Shown: positions 21,786-35,382, numbered from the stretch's first letter. The stretch is DNA of 64,000 bases from Pycnopodia helianthoides (GCA_032158295.1 CM063255.1:7097501-7161500); one strand, 5' to 3'. A program made the numbers and translations. Notes: generated by a model from the letters alone, not told the origin.

Positions 21786-24700
21786 CTGTGTATGGTTTAA
21801 AAACATACAGTCCTAGTGAATGAATCAACTGCTATCATCTTATTATTCACCTCTTGCCGTTACAGTGAGTCAGATCTACTCAGCTGACTGTAAGATGATT
21901 CCATGTGATGAGAACCCATCAAGTACTTTCTCCACGAGGACCCAAGTTACCATGGTATCATGAGTAACAAGCATCACCACGGTGATAAGAGGTTAGTGAA
22001 GCCATTCTTTCATTTACTATCAAAGCTCACAATTTAGCAGTTGGTCATTTGGCGTCCACCCTACAACTTTCATTGGGTTCTACTCGAACACTTTGACCTT
22101 TGACAGGCCTGGGACAAATTTCATAAGGCTGTATGAAGGAGAAAATGTTGCTAATCAAACTCTGTTGCTAAGCAAAATGATAACGGGTCACCAGTCATAA
22201 CAATGTGATTGGCATGCCTTTTTACTGTAAAACCTAGCAAATTTGCTACCTTGTGCTTACAAGCTTTATGAATATTTGGGCCCTGACGCTTCACCACTGA
22301 TGAAAATGAGGCAATTGCCTCTTACAGCCCCAGTCATTGCCTTGGTGCTCTCTGAAATGTTCCTGATATAGGTGCTCGTTTATAAGGAAAATCGCCAATT
22401 CAGTCTGCTTTTTATGCAATCCTTCATGCCCGTCATATGAAATAGCAATCCAAAAATTGGGAACCTGTCTACATTCTGTTACAAATGGGAAAATTGAATT
22501 ATTCATGTGTCAGACGTTTGTCATGAACTCTCGGGTGTGTGTTCGGGTTTGTGATCGACTGCAATGCATTCTGGGTGGAGAGACCATAAATTTTAATGGA
22601 GTGTGAGAAGTTGGGGTGGGGGGAAAAGCACTCCTTAAAATTAAAGTGGATTTTAAAATTTTTTTGAATTTGTATAATTTAATTAGGAGTGTGGCATTTA
22701 GGCTACATTCTTTGATCAGGTAACAAAATAATTAATCCACCAATTCAATCCTGAAATCTATTGTACACCCACACACGCATAAAACATCAGAAGTGCTTGA
22801 ATTAACTTTAAACATAAACATCATGAGCAGTTAGATTTTATTAAACCGTGTATGTATTAATTTAACTTTGTTTTCACTAAATTATTGTGTGAAGTTTGGT
22901 TGAGGAGTGCAAAGAGCTCGCCTAAATAATTGAGGACGGGCAGTTTATGGCACTCCTCATATTTCTTCACGCGCCAATCCTGCCCGCCGTTTTGGGAGTC
23001 TACATGTAAATGTACACAAAGGAATTGACTCCAAAAATGGTGGAATTGGTAGATGCCCATTTTGGGGAGGTGCACGTCGCGTCTGCATTGGGTCAATTGC
23101 TGGGTTTTAGTTAGGCCTATTTGAGGCCTAGGCTGATCATTGGAGCAATGAACTTCAAACGATGCGTTCAAACACAGTACTAAAGTTGGTCTTTAAGGCA
23201 GTTTGAACTCATTCGGGTTTAACTTTGTGTGTCTGAACGCTCTTAAAACTTAACCGAATCCAGTTGTTCTCGAAATCGGTCGGCGAGGGTGGTATAACAA
23301 TTAACCACTGTGGACAGAATAAAGTTAACCACATCCGGTTTTAAGTCTTCTCCGGTGACCGGTGACCCAGGACGTGTTGGGTAATACACCGTAAGTTGTG
23401 AAAGCGCACATCTTTTGTACACGCTTCAAGTCTATGTAAATGCAGGGTTTTATGTAAATGTAGTGGCTGTTGTTGTGTTGGGTCACGGTGTTATTTGACC
23501 TCTTAAAACCGAAGGGTTTACTCGAGCTGTCTGAATGCAAGGTAGTTTTATTTTTACGATCACCCCCCCCTCCCCCACTGCTGCTCGTAAAGTTAAACTG
23601 GTTCAGTTCTAACTTTAGTACGCTGTCTAAACATGGCCTAACATTCCACAGTGGTCATTGTTTTGTGGCATCCTTATTTGTACAGTATTGTCCCAGACAT
23701 TGTGATCTTTAAAAGCCATGGGGGAGTTTTGTTTGCCCTGACACCTGTTGTTAAGGTTGAGAGAGGTACTGGTCACGTTTAATTGTCTGGGGGTGCGCAT
23801 ACCTAGGTTTTGTCTTGTGGCCTGAACTATAGCACACAAATCCTGTAAACATGTCACGTTGTGCATGGAGTGTTGCTGAACAACAGAACTTGACAAACTG
23901 CCTGAATACATACACAGCTTGTAGTTCGTGCTCTGAAAACCTCAAATGCTTCACGGCTGCTTAGCTACAATGTGTACAGTACATTAAATACATGTTACAT
24001 GTTCATGTTAGATCTGGCAGTCATGGGTGCATAGTCCAAATCAGCTCAAAGTAAACTTGTCAAACTTTTGAGTCTGACACCATTTTTTTTTTTTTTGAAC
24101 CTTAATCCACAACCACAACCACAGTTAATACATGTCAATTAAGTTATTTTCTACGGTTACGAACAGGAAACAATTTCGTCCAGCAAATTTGCACAGCAAA
24201 ATATTTGGACTGAACATATTTTGTGCGCAATGAGTGCTAATACTTTGGAGTAGCAAATGGTGTGTTTTGAAGCATTTTGTTGTGCTATACAAGGGAAATC
24301 ATTCCCAGTACAATGTAATACATGTATGTTAGTCCACTAGGTTTGGTGAATTATGTGCAAGTGGAACGCACAAGAAAGTTAATAACAATTTTGGACATAA
24401 TTATATTAAGTCGGACTAGGAGTCCTCACACAAATGAAGTTGCTGGCAGTATTAAGCCTGCGCTTATTGCATATTTGCAAATGGTCCGTGAATTTACTTT
24501 CAGTGTTTGTGCACTAGATAGTGCCATTTCCCTTATGTTCACAATTGAAGTGTAATTCACAAGTAAACAGGGTAAAGATTTATTGTAGAGCAAAGGACTA
24601 GCACTGACTGCAATTGAGAAATGCAGAAATAGCTTTCTTTTTTGACTTAGATGGAGTAGAAGAGTACGTAGAAGTATTAAACAAACTTACTCTAGACTCA

Positions 24701-24968
24701 ACCACTTTGAATCTTTAATCTCAAGATTTTGTACAGTGTCTACACTGTATAGTACTTACTAAGTTTGGCTTTAGGATGAGCAGGCCTGATGCTCTGTTCT
24801 GGAAAGGGCAAAGGCACCAAAGGGATTTCTCCTCTGTACCTCTATGAAGAAATTGACTTTCTATTGAACGTTACCAAGGCAATAACCAAAGGCCTGAGTT
24901 ACTGTGACATGTACCTGTACAGGAAAAAGCAAGTAAAGGCAAATATTGTTTTAATTTTAAAAGAAAAT

Positions 24969-25085
24969 CAGGCCTGGAATTACACAGAGACCACGTTCTA
25001 TTGCTCTGGTCTTGGTCTTGCCCCTTGGTGCCCCTCCAAAAAGTTTCCATAGACTTTAATTTAACAGTGGAAGTGAAAACTCAAC
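24969..25085. repeat. Family F fragment, copy 2
   Basis: It starts AGGCCTGGAATTACACAGAG and reads through TCTTGGTCTTGCCCCTTGG to AGTTTCCATAGACTTTAA. The right inverted end is missing. Confidence 0.65.
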
Positions 25086-26510
25086 ACCGAAACTGTTTCT
25101 GATTATATGGTGGTAGGCCTGATTCCATACAATTAGCATCCTGATCTTTCTAAGTTTGGCCTTAGTCCTACCATCCAAACAAAACATCTGCAGAACTTTG
25201 GGTTCTGACGGTTTGGGGGTGTTCAGAGTTTGGCATCAGACACCATGATGTAAAGAGGGTCGGCTATTGCATCTTTACAATTTAGTTGTTCGCCATTGAG
25301 ACAGACTACATGCACTTCGTGGTAAGAAGTTAATGCACTATTGTTTCCCATTCCATGTGGACTCATTGTGTCATCATGTCCGTCTAGATTGAAGATGCCA
25401 CAGTGCCGACTTTGTGTTCGGCGGTCGAAACGCACCACATGAGTTTGCATGCTCTGTTGTCACAATAAAAACGTATTTAAGCATCATTGATTTAGAATCC
25501 ACTGGGACAAAGATGTGAGACATTGACGTATATCGTTCATGTACATTGTACAATGTGCTTGTCCATTTCTTCCAAGGGTGCAGTGCAACGGTGGAGGTCG
25601 ACAATAGTTTTGGGATGAGTACGTTTCATTCTTATTGTCTACTTCCCAGGGAACATCATTAAAACCCTTAGCCACTACAAGTTTGCTTACATGTGACCTC
25701 AATTCTGATGAATAGGATTGGGAGGATTTAGGAGGCTTTGGGGGATTTTACATGTAAGTCAGTTAGTTTTAGGGCTAAATACATTCCATAATTTTCAAGA
25801 TCGTGAAACTTTAAGAAAATATCACCAAAACTGTTGGTTATTTGAATGATCAAATTCAAGGATTGTTTTGGGAAGTATTCGGAATTTTTTTTTTTTCTCC
25901 AACCTCAAAAAAAGTTATTTTTCATTTTGAAAAAACATCATCCTTCACAAGTCGGTGAATAATTTCCCTTAAGAAAAGCATAGCAAAATTTGTACACAAC
26001 AACAAAACACCACCTGCTACTAAATAATTAGCATTCAGGGTGCACACAATGTTCAGGCTAAGTCTCTCTTTTCAAAATTCCTTGATAAAATAATTCCCTA
26101 ATTCATTAGTTGTTCATGCATAGTAGAAACAAATTTCATTATTTTCACCGGTTAAGTTAAAAGTCTCTTCCTCTTAACATTATGCTGATCTCGGTGACTA
26201 TAAAATACAAGTTGCACTCCGCCCTGTACATGTTGTACAGCAGGGGTTAGTGCATACTTGGCAACGGAAATGAATGCGGAGTATCGATCAGTGTGCAGGT
26301 CTTGACAAAGAGTAAAATTGCCAATCAGCTTTGCATTCATCAACTGGTCAATCAACCTTTACCAGCATCTTAACTTCCTTGAGTAAATATTGATCCGGGC
26401 ACCAGGATCTCTTAGTCTTGGGCAACCTTATGAACAGTTATAACCTAATTGGGTGATTTTAAACATTTTAAGGTTGGTGTTGAGAGAAGCGTTGTGTAGT
26501 TGGCTAGACC

Positions 26511-26645
26511 ATGGCTGGACTTGATGCCAGGGGCAGACTTTACCTAGCTGGTGTGTACACATCGCTGGCTACTGTGGTCAACCTTAGAGCCATAAAAAGA
26601 GTCAACAACTTCTTTTACTTATTTGCCCTGCTGTACTGGGCTTAG
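26511..26645 (+). other. Small ORF with strong start context (44 codons)
   Basis: ATG at 26,511 sits in GACCATGG, a near-ideal vertebrate-style Kozak context, and opens 44 codons (MAGLDARGRLYLAGVYTSLA...), with a hydrophobic FFYLFALLYWA end before TAG. I recognise no family, see no donor within it, and the length is within chance expectation. It is listed only for checking against transcripts. Confidence 0.1.
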
Positions 26646-26737
26646 AATATCCATGGCATACCAATTCTATAGTCCAGTATTACGTTTAGCCATTGAATCA
26701 GTAACCTCACCAACTCTGGCAGTCTTTGTGGTTAGCC

Positions 26738-27200
26738 AGGGCTCAAAGTTTTGGAGGAAATCCACAAGACCACAGGGCTTGTATCTCAACATTTTTACTG
26801 TCCCAGAATTTGTTCAAAATAGAATCAAAACAAGGAATTTTTTATTCTTTTTAAAATAAGCATTAGTGATTAATCTCATTGGTTTACAATGACCAGAATC
26901 AGTGACCTTTACAAGATCAGAATCAAAAAGAGAAAAGCATTTTTTTTAAAACAAGCATTAAACAAACTGATTAATCTCATTGTCTTATTGGTGAGTATAA
27001 TTTGATACTCAACAGATTTGAAAGATATTCATCAGATTCAACGATTGAACAACTCAGAATCATTTTCAAGTTGTTGCACCGTGAGGTATTACTAATCAAA
27101 TGAACAAAAAATCCACAACACTGTCAGACTTTTTCGTTCACAAGTTTACTGGCCTGACGCTAAAATCACTGCCCTCGGTCTTGCCGTCGGTCAAGTGCGG
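26738..27200. repeat. Family G repeat, copy 2
   Basis: It starts AGGGCTCAAAGTTTTGGAGG and has ATCCACAAGACCACAGGGCT near the left end. It ends GACGCTAAAATCACTGGCC... in the same layout as the copies at 44,811 and 58,212. Confidence 0.65.
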
Positions 27201-27242
27201 CGTAAGTTGAGTGCAGCGGCAGTGCCAGACCTACCTGTTACT

Positions 27243-27281
27243 CGGGAGGGGGAGGGAGGGCAAAAGGGGGGGGGGGGTGGA
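27243..27281 (+). other. G-rich tract with G-quadruplex potential
   Basis: Four or more G runs of three or longer (GGGAGGGGGAGGGAGGG followed by AAAA and a G12 run) lie on the + strand. If transcribed in the DYRK intron they would be in the RNA. Confidence 0.6.
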
Positions 27282-27788
27282 GCTTAAATTTAAGGAAGCA
27301 AACATGAAGTTTTAATGTAATTTTGTACTGCTGAAAAAGCATTGACTTTAATAGCACAATGACAGACTTACATGTACATCAGCATGGGTTCAGAGGTTAG
27401 GGATAAAATTCAATTTGAGCCATCGGGGAAAAATTGAGGCGGGAATTTGGGGACAACTTGGTGGGGGCAAAGAGAGTTAACTGGAAAAAATACCCCCCCC
27501 CCCTCCTTGCAAAAAGCATTGACTTGACAGACTTACACCAGTGTTATTCTTATTAAGCTGGGTTATCGTGAACATGACCGCATTAATGTGGGTGCAATGG
27601 TCTGGGGTTACATTCAGTTTCAGCCATTGGGGAAATAAGCTTTTAAATGGGGAAACACTGAGGTGAGAATAGGGAAACACTGTGAGAATGGGGGCGGGCG
27701 GTTATAGAAAATAACTAGGGGAATATGCATCCCCTTGCCTACCCACCCATATATTCTGTTTGTAATTGTTGTTTTTTACCTTACAACC

Positions 27789-28134
27789 TTAAAGGTAGCT
27801 ATTGTACACTTTTGGTAACAGCTCAAAATCAGTGTCCACATTTTGTGTGATTAAACATATGCATGAACAAACAAACCTGTGGAAGTTTGAGCTCAATTGG
27901 TCATCGAGGTCACGAGAAAATAGTAAAAAGAGATCTTATGTGTTTTCTGTTTTTTCAAATTATCGCGCGCGATAATTACTATTGTTTTACTTGTTTCTCA
28001 GAAACGATAGCATTTTAGGCAGAAATATTTTAAGGAACCCTTTCTACCATTACTTACTTTAAATCATGTAAGTTATGTGTGAATCTGTGAACATTGTGTT
28101 TTTCGATCTTACCAATAGTTTACAGGGCCTTTAA
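27789..28134. repeat. Family C TIR element, copy 2
   Basis: It is near-identical to the copy at 10,980, including the central AATTATCGCGCGCGATAATT palindrome. The ends are TTAAAGGTAGCTATTGTACA and GTTTACAGGGCCTTTAA. The high similarity suggests recent activity. Confidence 0.88.
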
Positions 28135-28701
28135 GGCAAACGCCCTGTCCAACAGGTTTTGGGGTTTTTTTTGTGGTTTTTTTTTTTTTGGAGGGGGGGG
28201 AGTTTGGCCATTTTTGAACTTGAAATTGAACAGTTAGATTGAAAAGCAGTAAATTTTCTCAAAGTGTCTTTCGTTGGTTGCTGTTAAATCACCAACCTTT
28301 GGAACTGCTGCTAGTACCTAACCGGCTTGAGTTAACGATGTTAAAGCTTTGTAATCCAACAACATTGACCCGATAGCCTTTAAAAACAAACAACGTAGGT
28401 GACTTGGACAAGTCTTTATGTATTGTGGCATTTATGTCATCCAAGTCAGAAATATTAAGATGACTTCTGACCCTACCATCATAAATCCGTTCAACCCAGA
28501 CAGGAGAGTATTGTTTTGGCAATAAAAAATATTAATGATGGGAAATGGTATAAATTTGAACAATATGTTGCTCGAATGTACCCACTTGTGTAGATTTCAG
28601 AATGTGTGTACTGCTCTTAGCAATAGAACTAAACATTTGAGTTCTTGAGAAATGTGCACTACCTACACTTCTAACCAACACAGCCTCTATGTTTACACAG
28701 T

Positions 28702-28852
28702 CAGGCCAGGAATTACAAGGAGGCCATGGAGGCTATGGCCCTCTCTGTTGCTCTGTTCTTGGCATTGGTGTCCCTTCAAAAGTTTCTCATATAGGGCCTA
28801 CTTAGAAGTGCCCTTTGCAAAAACGAAAGTGGCATTCCATTCTCAAAGATGA
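28702..28852. repeat. Family F repeat, copy 3
   Basis: It starts CAGGCCAGGAATTACAAGG and continues through GGCCATGGAGGC and CTTCAAAAGTTTCTCATA to ATTCTCAAAGATGAA, as in the other F copies. Confidence 0.65.
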
Positions 28853-29432
28853 ACATACAAGTCTGTACAGTACATCTATGTTTTCTCACACAAAGTTTAT
28901 CTTGTTGATTACATTCTACATTTGTAAATTACCTCTATAAATTTTCAGCTCAGTTGGATTTCAAGCTACTAAGCCCTTTATACAGATGTTTACAACCACA
29001 AATCCTCTTTTCTAAAATCTTGCGATTGAGTTCATCAACATTTGTGTTATTTTTTCTTGTAGAAGATTTTTTTCAGATTAACAATGCAATAACTCTCTGC
29101 TCATCTTTTGGACATGTCTCCCTTTACTATCCTTGAGATTTGTACCAATAAATCTTTTAAGGTACTTAAGATTTGGTACAAAAGTCTCCTTGTTGTATCA
29201 GGCTTAATCGGTACTTGCTGACCACCGCAGCTTTCCGAAAATAGACTTGATGAGGGAGCTTTCGGAGGTTAAATCCTGGATCCCGAGAGGGGATTATCTG
29301 CGTTGATCCCAACATAGAAGCCAAAGTGGAGTAATCAGATTTAGCTGTGTGCACGGTGATCCAGGGATGCACCTGTGAAGCAAGTAGCATGGACAACTCC
29401 TCTGCAGGAAATAAACAATAACAAATCCAAAG

Positions 29433-29795
29433 CAGGGTTCTCCCTACGCACAAGCTAGCATGTGTTGAGCCGATACGTGCAAATTGCATGCTGATATGCG
29501 AGAATTGCGGCCGATTTTCAAACAAATAAACACAAATATATTTATTAATTTATTTATATAATATATTTTTAGGAGGGGCCACTTCAGATCAAATTCCAAT
29601 TCACGACAATCATGAAGATGAAACTGTTTGGAATGCCCCAGATTGCACTGTAGGGCTTTTAAAACCAAAGATAAACACCAAGTGAAAAATATTCTGAGGA
29701 CCTCGTTTCTATTCAGCGTGCATATTGGCCAAACTTCCAAATTTGGTTCAAGAATTGCCCCTCAGTTTTGAAAAATCCTGAGGGAGAACCCTGTT
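29433..29795. repeat. Family H repeat, copy 3
   Basis: The ends are AGGGTTCTCCCTACGCAC and GAGGGAGAACCCTG. The interior GATTGCACTGTAGGGCTTTT is shared with the other copies. It is the longest H copy here. Confidence 0.75.
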
Positions 29796-30699
29796 GACAT
29801 AAAGCGGACCTCGCATTCACTCTTATTTGGTTGTTCTTAATAAAATATAGTTTCAGAAGAAACAAATCTGCAGTGAACATCGCAAATTTTGGTGAGATGT
29901 CACTCTAAAAAATAAGGCTTTGGTGTCATTTGAAATTGATTTGTTGACTCCTCTAAGTTTATGCAGTTGTTTGTAGTATTCACAGAGTTTAATCAGTTGT
30001 TGAGGTGGTTAATTATCAGAAACAGGTGTTGTTATTGTTGTTACCCAGGCGCTGCCAACAATCATTGATTAATATGTCAAGCGCTAGCTGTTGATGTGTG
30101 AAGGCCTCAGTGCGAGGTGATGCAGGTTGTGCTGTCACCTTTTGGATTCTTGATGCATTTATGGTGGACAACCTCGCTTTACAAAAAACGTATATTTTCG
30201 GTTAATAAAACGGAAAAAGTTGCATTCAGTTCTATATTTCTGCTGTCAAGAAAAGGTGCTTGTTGGGCAGTTTTATAAGTGATGTTGCTGTCGTGCCCCG
30301 TAGTGAAAGTGTGACCGGCAAAAAGGTTGCAAGCAATTACTCTCCAAAATTGTGTTTCAAGAAAAAACTGAGTTTGAAAGTTTTGTCGTTTTTTTTTCTA
30401 CCATTCATAAGTTGTTGCAGACAAAGTTAAATTCTACATGGGAATGGAACAACACGTCTTGGAAGTAAGTCTAGTATTAAGTACACACATGCTGTAATTT
30501 TTTTCAATAGAACCTTTTTTATTGCTTGTGACCTACTTAGCAGCAAAAAGTTGTGCTTTGTGTGCCTGAAAAAGAGGTCGTACGGCCCTGTGACCTTCTT
30601 CAGGGCACACACCGATGATCATGAATCTGTCTGCAGCATTGTTAGCTGCAGAGAGGGGCTTTTTATTCACTTTAAAATTAACCATGAACAAGGTGAGTC

Positions 30700-30968
30700 A
30701 GGTTGGAGCAGTGGCAGCTTTCTTCATCTTCCACCTCTGGGACCCCGGTTCAAATCCCACCGGGGCACTATGTGGATTGGATTTTCAGTCTTACCTGATT
30801 GGTGGTTTTTCCCTGTAATAATTCTCTTGGGTTTTTCTCCTACATCTGAAATTGAAACTTCCTTTCCTTGTCTTCTCTCTATGGGGTTCTTGGCTAGTAG
30901 CCTATAGTGATTCAATTCGTTTCTCTGAGAGTCCTTGGCTTCACAATTAACCAGAATTAAATAATAAA
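30700..30968 (+). repeat. tRNA-derived SINE, copy 1
   Basis: The head has GGTTGGAGCAGTGG (A-box region) and CCGGTTCAAATCCCACC (B box). A body with TATGTGGATTGGATTTTCAG follows, then a GAGAGTCCTTGGCTTCACAA tail region. The same order is present in reverse at 48,925-49,205, which defines the family independently of the tRNA match. Confidence 0.75.
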
Positions 30969-31952
30969 AGAAAATGAATTTAAGTGAAATTTTGTATCCA
31001 GTCTGAAGACATAAACAGTAAACTGTCTGACATATCTCTTCATATCAGACCAATTTGAGGACTGTATGCAGCCCTGATACTTCACGACGGCAATTGCCGT
31101 CGTTGCCCCTACCTATTGCCGCAATGCCCTTCAAAAATCCCACTTTTCACGGCAATTTTCGCCGTGCCCTTTTCTTGTCATTGCCGTTGTGCCCTTTCTC
31201 CTGAAAAAAAATATAAAAAAAACGATATCCCAAGTTTGGCATTCATCTCTAAAAATGATAGAAAATGAGCCGAAATAGCAACTGTCCAAAGTCGCGATGT
31301 CTGTGTGATACGTTTAGCCCAATAAAAGTTTGTTTTGTTTGCGTTTTAAAAAATATTCTGATACAATTGACGACTTCCACGATCGTTCATGTGTCGAGCA
31401 CAATCAACGGATGTGCACAACACATTAAGCCAAATTATTAAATACTGGCTTGATTAATAAAACTGATTCATCATATTTTGATATGCTCGTAATTCTTCAG
31501 CTTTTTGCACTTTGTATGCCTTGACTTACGGTTGATTGAGTCATATTAAGCCATAAACACCAGCCCCAGGCATTCTACAAATCAACCCCCTAGTCTAACT
31601 TACAAAGCAATTCTCAACTATTGATGACCAACTGGCCGGGTATTGAGTGAGATTGAATGCAACTTCCTAGGGGGTTGGTACCTACGTGAGCGAGAAGAGT
31701 AGAGCATGTTGTCACTGTTCACAGAAAAGCTTTTGTGTGCATTCCTACACTCCACATGCTCCAGTGCTTGCTGTTGTGTCAAGCTAGCACTAAAAAGCCA
31801 TTCATTCGTATTCTACACGTACTGGTGCGTGGATTGAACGATAAACTGGAGCCGCATAAATGGAGTAACTAGGGAAAAGAGTACACCACCTGGTTCACAT
31901 TGTCATAATTATGGCAACCTGATAGTGGTGAATTGTGTAGAAGTTCCTCCAT

Positions 31953-32246
31953 GATTGGGCAATTCTGTGGATTACTGTTACTGGACCCATAGACTTCTTG
32001 TGATTTCTGTGGCATCAACGTTTTTGAGGATCAATATAATTTGAATGGCAAGTGGATGATAGCAGAATAGGAGTGCTTGATTTTGACTTTGTGGAGCGTG
32101 ATTGGGCAATTCCGTGGATTATACTGTTATTGGACCGTAGACTTCTTGTGATTTCTGTGGCATCAACGTTTTTGAGGATCAATATCATTTGAATGGCAAG
32201 TGGATGATAGCAGAATAGGAGTACTTGATTTTGACTTTGAGGAGCT
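31953..32246 (+). repeat. 147-bp tandem duplication
   Basis: GATTGGGCAATTC... at 31,953 recurs at 32,100 with about 95 percent identity by eye, covering TAGACTTCTTGTGATTTC and TGGATGATAGCAGAATAG. It has no open frame of note. Confidence 0.85.
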
Positions 32247-34162
32247 TCTATTAGCAGGTATACTACGGATGTAGATTAAACCATGGAAAACAAGATGAAA
32301 CAGTTAGAGCTACATTGCTAAAACAATTGGATCTCCGCTACAATCAGTTATCTGCCAATTAGTTCACATACCATGTCTTTGAACAGATGATTCTGCATTG
32401 CCGACAATGGCTAGAAAAAACACTGAAATAGTTGCAGCCTGACTTAAAGAATTTCAAGTTTGTTGACTGTTTGATGAGGAGAGCCACAGCAGTGATGAAC
32501 ATTAAAACCCCTGCATTTTACAAATTGATTTAATAGGAAACCAAGAAACTGACTGTTCATCAGTAAAAATGCCTTGGGTACAGCAGTAACGACTGGATTG
32601 TGAGTTATGAACGCCAAGAGAAAATCTTTAATAAAGGACGACTATCTGTAAGTTACTGACACTTGTACTTGTAGGCATATTTACTCAATGCAGGTTTAAG
32701 ATCCCTGGCTTGGGCTGTTTCCTCTCCCTGCACTTTTGAAATTTATACCAATATGTCCCTCAGAAAAATCAGTGCACCCCAGTGAAAAGTTTGTGTAGAC
32801 CGTTTGTTTTGCCACAGAATCTGTACTCTGGCACCACTATAAACTGTATCCGAATTGACGGCTACAGCTATAGCTAAGACTGTTGCCAAGGACGTATTAT
32901 TACAGTATGTACAGTATATACTTCAATGCATGATGATGGCGTGGAAATTAGCCTCAGTCTTTTGCTGAGGAACGATTTCAGGGAAGCAGTTTGTTAAAAT
33001 TAACATTGAAACAAAATTAAAACTTGGGATGAGGATGCCAATCACGGCCTAATTTGTGCGACCATTACATACATAGTAGGTTCATCGCTGACAAATTTGG
33101 TGTCTATATACTCTTGCAAACTTCCAGTCGTAGTCCCTCGGGATGGTTTTGAAGTATTTTCTACAAGGTACAAGATACAAGGTTTAATGTATATGAACAT
33201 CATTACATTAATGTAGCCGGAGGTCATGTCTTATTCTCAGGTTTGCAAGTCTCTCACTATTGTTTAAACGCCTTGTCTTTATCGGCGATGCAGCCAAAGC
33301 AGGATCTGACCAAACAATTCTGAGAAAAGTCTCCAGCTGTCAGACAAAAAAGTCCACATAATAAAACAATTGAGTCATTAGCAGGGCCTAATAAATAATA
33401 GGGCCCTTTAGTGGACTGTGTGTACATCACTAGTGTATGATTGTAACTGTTAGTAGTGTTCAGGCACACCTTGAGTGGCTTCTGTTTGTCATGTTGCTGG
33501 GTGGTGGTGAGACACCTCGCTCTGCGGTTCAAGCTCCATGTTTTCAACACTGGAGAGGATTTCTAATCAGATTGTCCACATCTTAATCTCTTAATGACCT
33601 GTCAATTACTAATCTCTCGAGTCTGGGATTACCTTTTCAGCTCCACCCTATAATCTTAGTTGGTGCACAGAGTAATATTGAAGTAAGCATCATAACATTA
33701 ATAGATAAGAAGAAGTCCAGACGTTGTATGCGGTTGATATCTAAATAAATTTAAGTTGATGCTTTCTTACTGGGTGATTTTAACATAATTTGGTATGTAA
33801 GTTTTTAAAATATATTTTAAATGTTTGTACATGTACTTCTGAATTTTTTTGCCTGAATAAATATTATTTTTGACGGCAATTTTAGGGTGACTTAAAAAAG
33901 ACTAAGAAAAATATCTCAAATTATTTTCAGTATAAACCTGCATGTGCATTCATATGTTGATGTTGAAAAATGGAACATTTTTCTGGTGATTTCAGGTACT
34001 TAAAAAAACACACAAACCAAACAACAACAACCATTGAAAAAAACTGCTTTAATGACAGATCTATGCAAAGTGGTCCCTTTTCTTGTGCTTCTTGTTGTAT
34101 GGGTACTATTTATAAGCATAATGCAATTTTGATTTTTTGTGTTTCTGCCTTGCCTGCTGCAG

Positions 34163-34241
34163 GTCTGTAGTTGAGAGGAGGGAACGTCAGGGCACCATGT
34201 TGCCTTTGATCAAACCAGCTCATCAGCAAGCAACTGGCAAG
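34163..34241 (+). CDS. Candidate exon 1b/2 of the DYRK gene with ATG at 34,197
   Basis: A strong pyrimidine-rich acceptor (TTGCCTGCTGCAG) precedes the exon and GTAAGT follows it. GGCACCATGT at 34,197 opens MLPLIKPAHQQATGK, 15 codons, ending in phase 0, which joins in frame to the exon at 57,969. The bases 34,163-34,196 would be 5' UTR if the leader comes from the 18.0 kb exon, because those reading frames close here. Both splice sites are better than chance, but no homology supports the 15 residues. Confidence 0.45.
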
Positions 34242-34306
34242 GTAAGTCAGTCCACGATTTTTCCCTTGTACGCAATGTCAAAGCAAAATGCCAAACAAAC
34301 TGACCA

Positions 34307-34506
34307 GGGCCCAACTTCATAGAGCTGCTTATATAAGCACAATAAAGTAGCTAAGCACGACAAAATGATGCTTACCAGAAAAAGGTTGCCAGCCAAACTA
34401 CCACGTCACACGGTACAATTTGTGACTGGTATCCTGCTCCATTCTTACTTAGCAGAAAATTGTTAAGCAATATTTTCTGCTTAAGCAGCTCTATGAAATT
34501 GTGCCC
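34307..34506. repeat. Family D repeat, copy 3
   Basis: The ends are GGGCCCAACTTCATAGAGCT and AGCTCTATGAAATTGTGCCC. The interior has AAGCACAATAAAGTAGCTAAGC and ACCAGAAAAAGGTTGCCAGC. Confidence 0.85.
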
Positions 34507-34534
34507 AGTTGCTACTCCAAGATCACTTACTCCT

Positions 34535-34779
34535 GGGCCCAATTTCATGGAGCTGCTTAAGCAGAATATTTTGCTTAAGCAAAAAATCATTGCTTAGAAA
34601 AATCAGACTACCGGCCAAGACTATACACTCAATTGTTATGCTAAGTAAACAACAGCCAAATACCAGTCACAAGCAATGTATAAGGCATGAAATTTTGGCC
34701 AGTAACATGTGTAAAATAAGCAAGCTATTTTCTTGCTAAAGCAAATTGTTTACTTAAGCAGCTCCATGAAATTGGGCCC
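34535..34779. repeat. Family D repeat, copy 4
   Basis: The ends are GGGCCCAATTTCATGGAGCT and AGCTCCATGAAATTGGGCCC, a perfect inverted pair. It is separated from copy 3 by only 28 bp. Confidence 0.88.
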
Positions 34780-35187
34780 AGCTCAGTATGAGCATTCACA
34801 ATATTAGTTGAATTTTCTTGTGCAAAATTGCTAAAGCCGGGCGAAAATTGGTTCCTGTAAGATTTGAGGTATTGACCTGTTGCACAACGTGGAACTCACC
34901 TCTGAACAATGTGCGTCCACCGTTTCCACAATTTGGCTGTCAATTACTTTGTGTACTATTTGATTTTCAAAATGGTGAATACCTTAAAAATATACTAATG
35001 AGGTGCAGTGTACATGTTTTAATTGCTTTTTGCAAAAGCAAATTTATTCAAACTTTCTAGTTCTCAATGAACACATGAAACAACCAACCCTATGATAAAT
35101 AAAGCTGAAAACGTGCAAACATTTACAAGAAAATACCAGGTGTTGGTTTGTCGTTAGTCAGGAATTTAGTTCAAACTCAATATATTG

Positions 35188-35382
35188 TCAGAGCTGGCAA
35201 CTCTCCCTGATTCTGTATAGAGTTCCTTGAAAAATAAACCAATCTGTCCAAGTTCTGACGAACAAATTTGAAAGACTGCCTGACTCTGGAAACTTTTTCC
35301 CTACTAAGTTGATCGTAAATATCTCCTCGATTGTTGTACAAAATCTCCCTGATTTCAAGATGCAAATGTTGGCAGCTCTGTA
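35188..35382. repeat. Family I repeat, copy 2
   Basis: It runs from CAGAGCTGGCAACTCTCCCT to AAATGTTGGCAGCTCTG and matches 12,295-12,510 throughout. Confidence 0.7.

Larger units (their letters stand above)
18032..34162 (+). other. Presumed first intron of the DYRK gene
   Basis: No exon is recognised in these 16 kb. They contain family A copies (19,362 and 19,811), D (20,263), H (20,812, 21,500 and 29,433), F (24,969 and 28,702), G (26,738) and C (27,789), a SINE (30,700), a G-rich tract (27,243) and a tandem duplication (31,953). The remaining AT-rich DNA is featureless to me. Intronic status depends on the 17.99 kb exon belonging to this gene. Confidence 0.4.
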
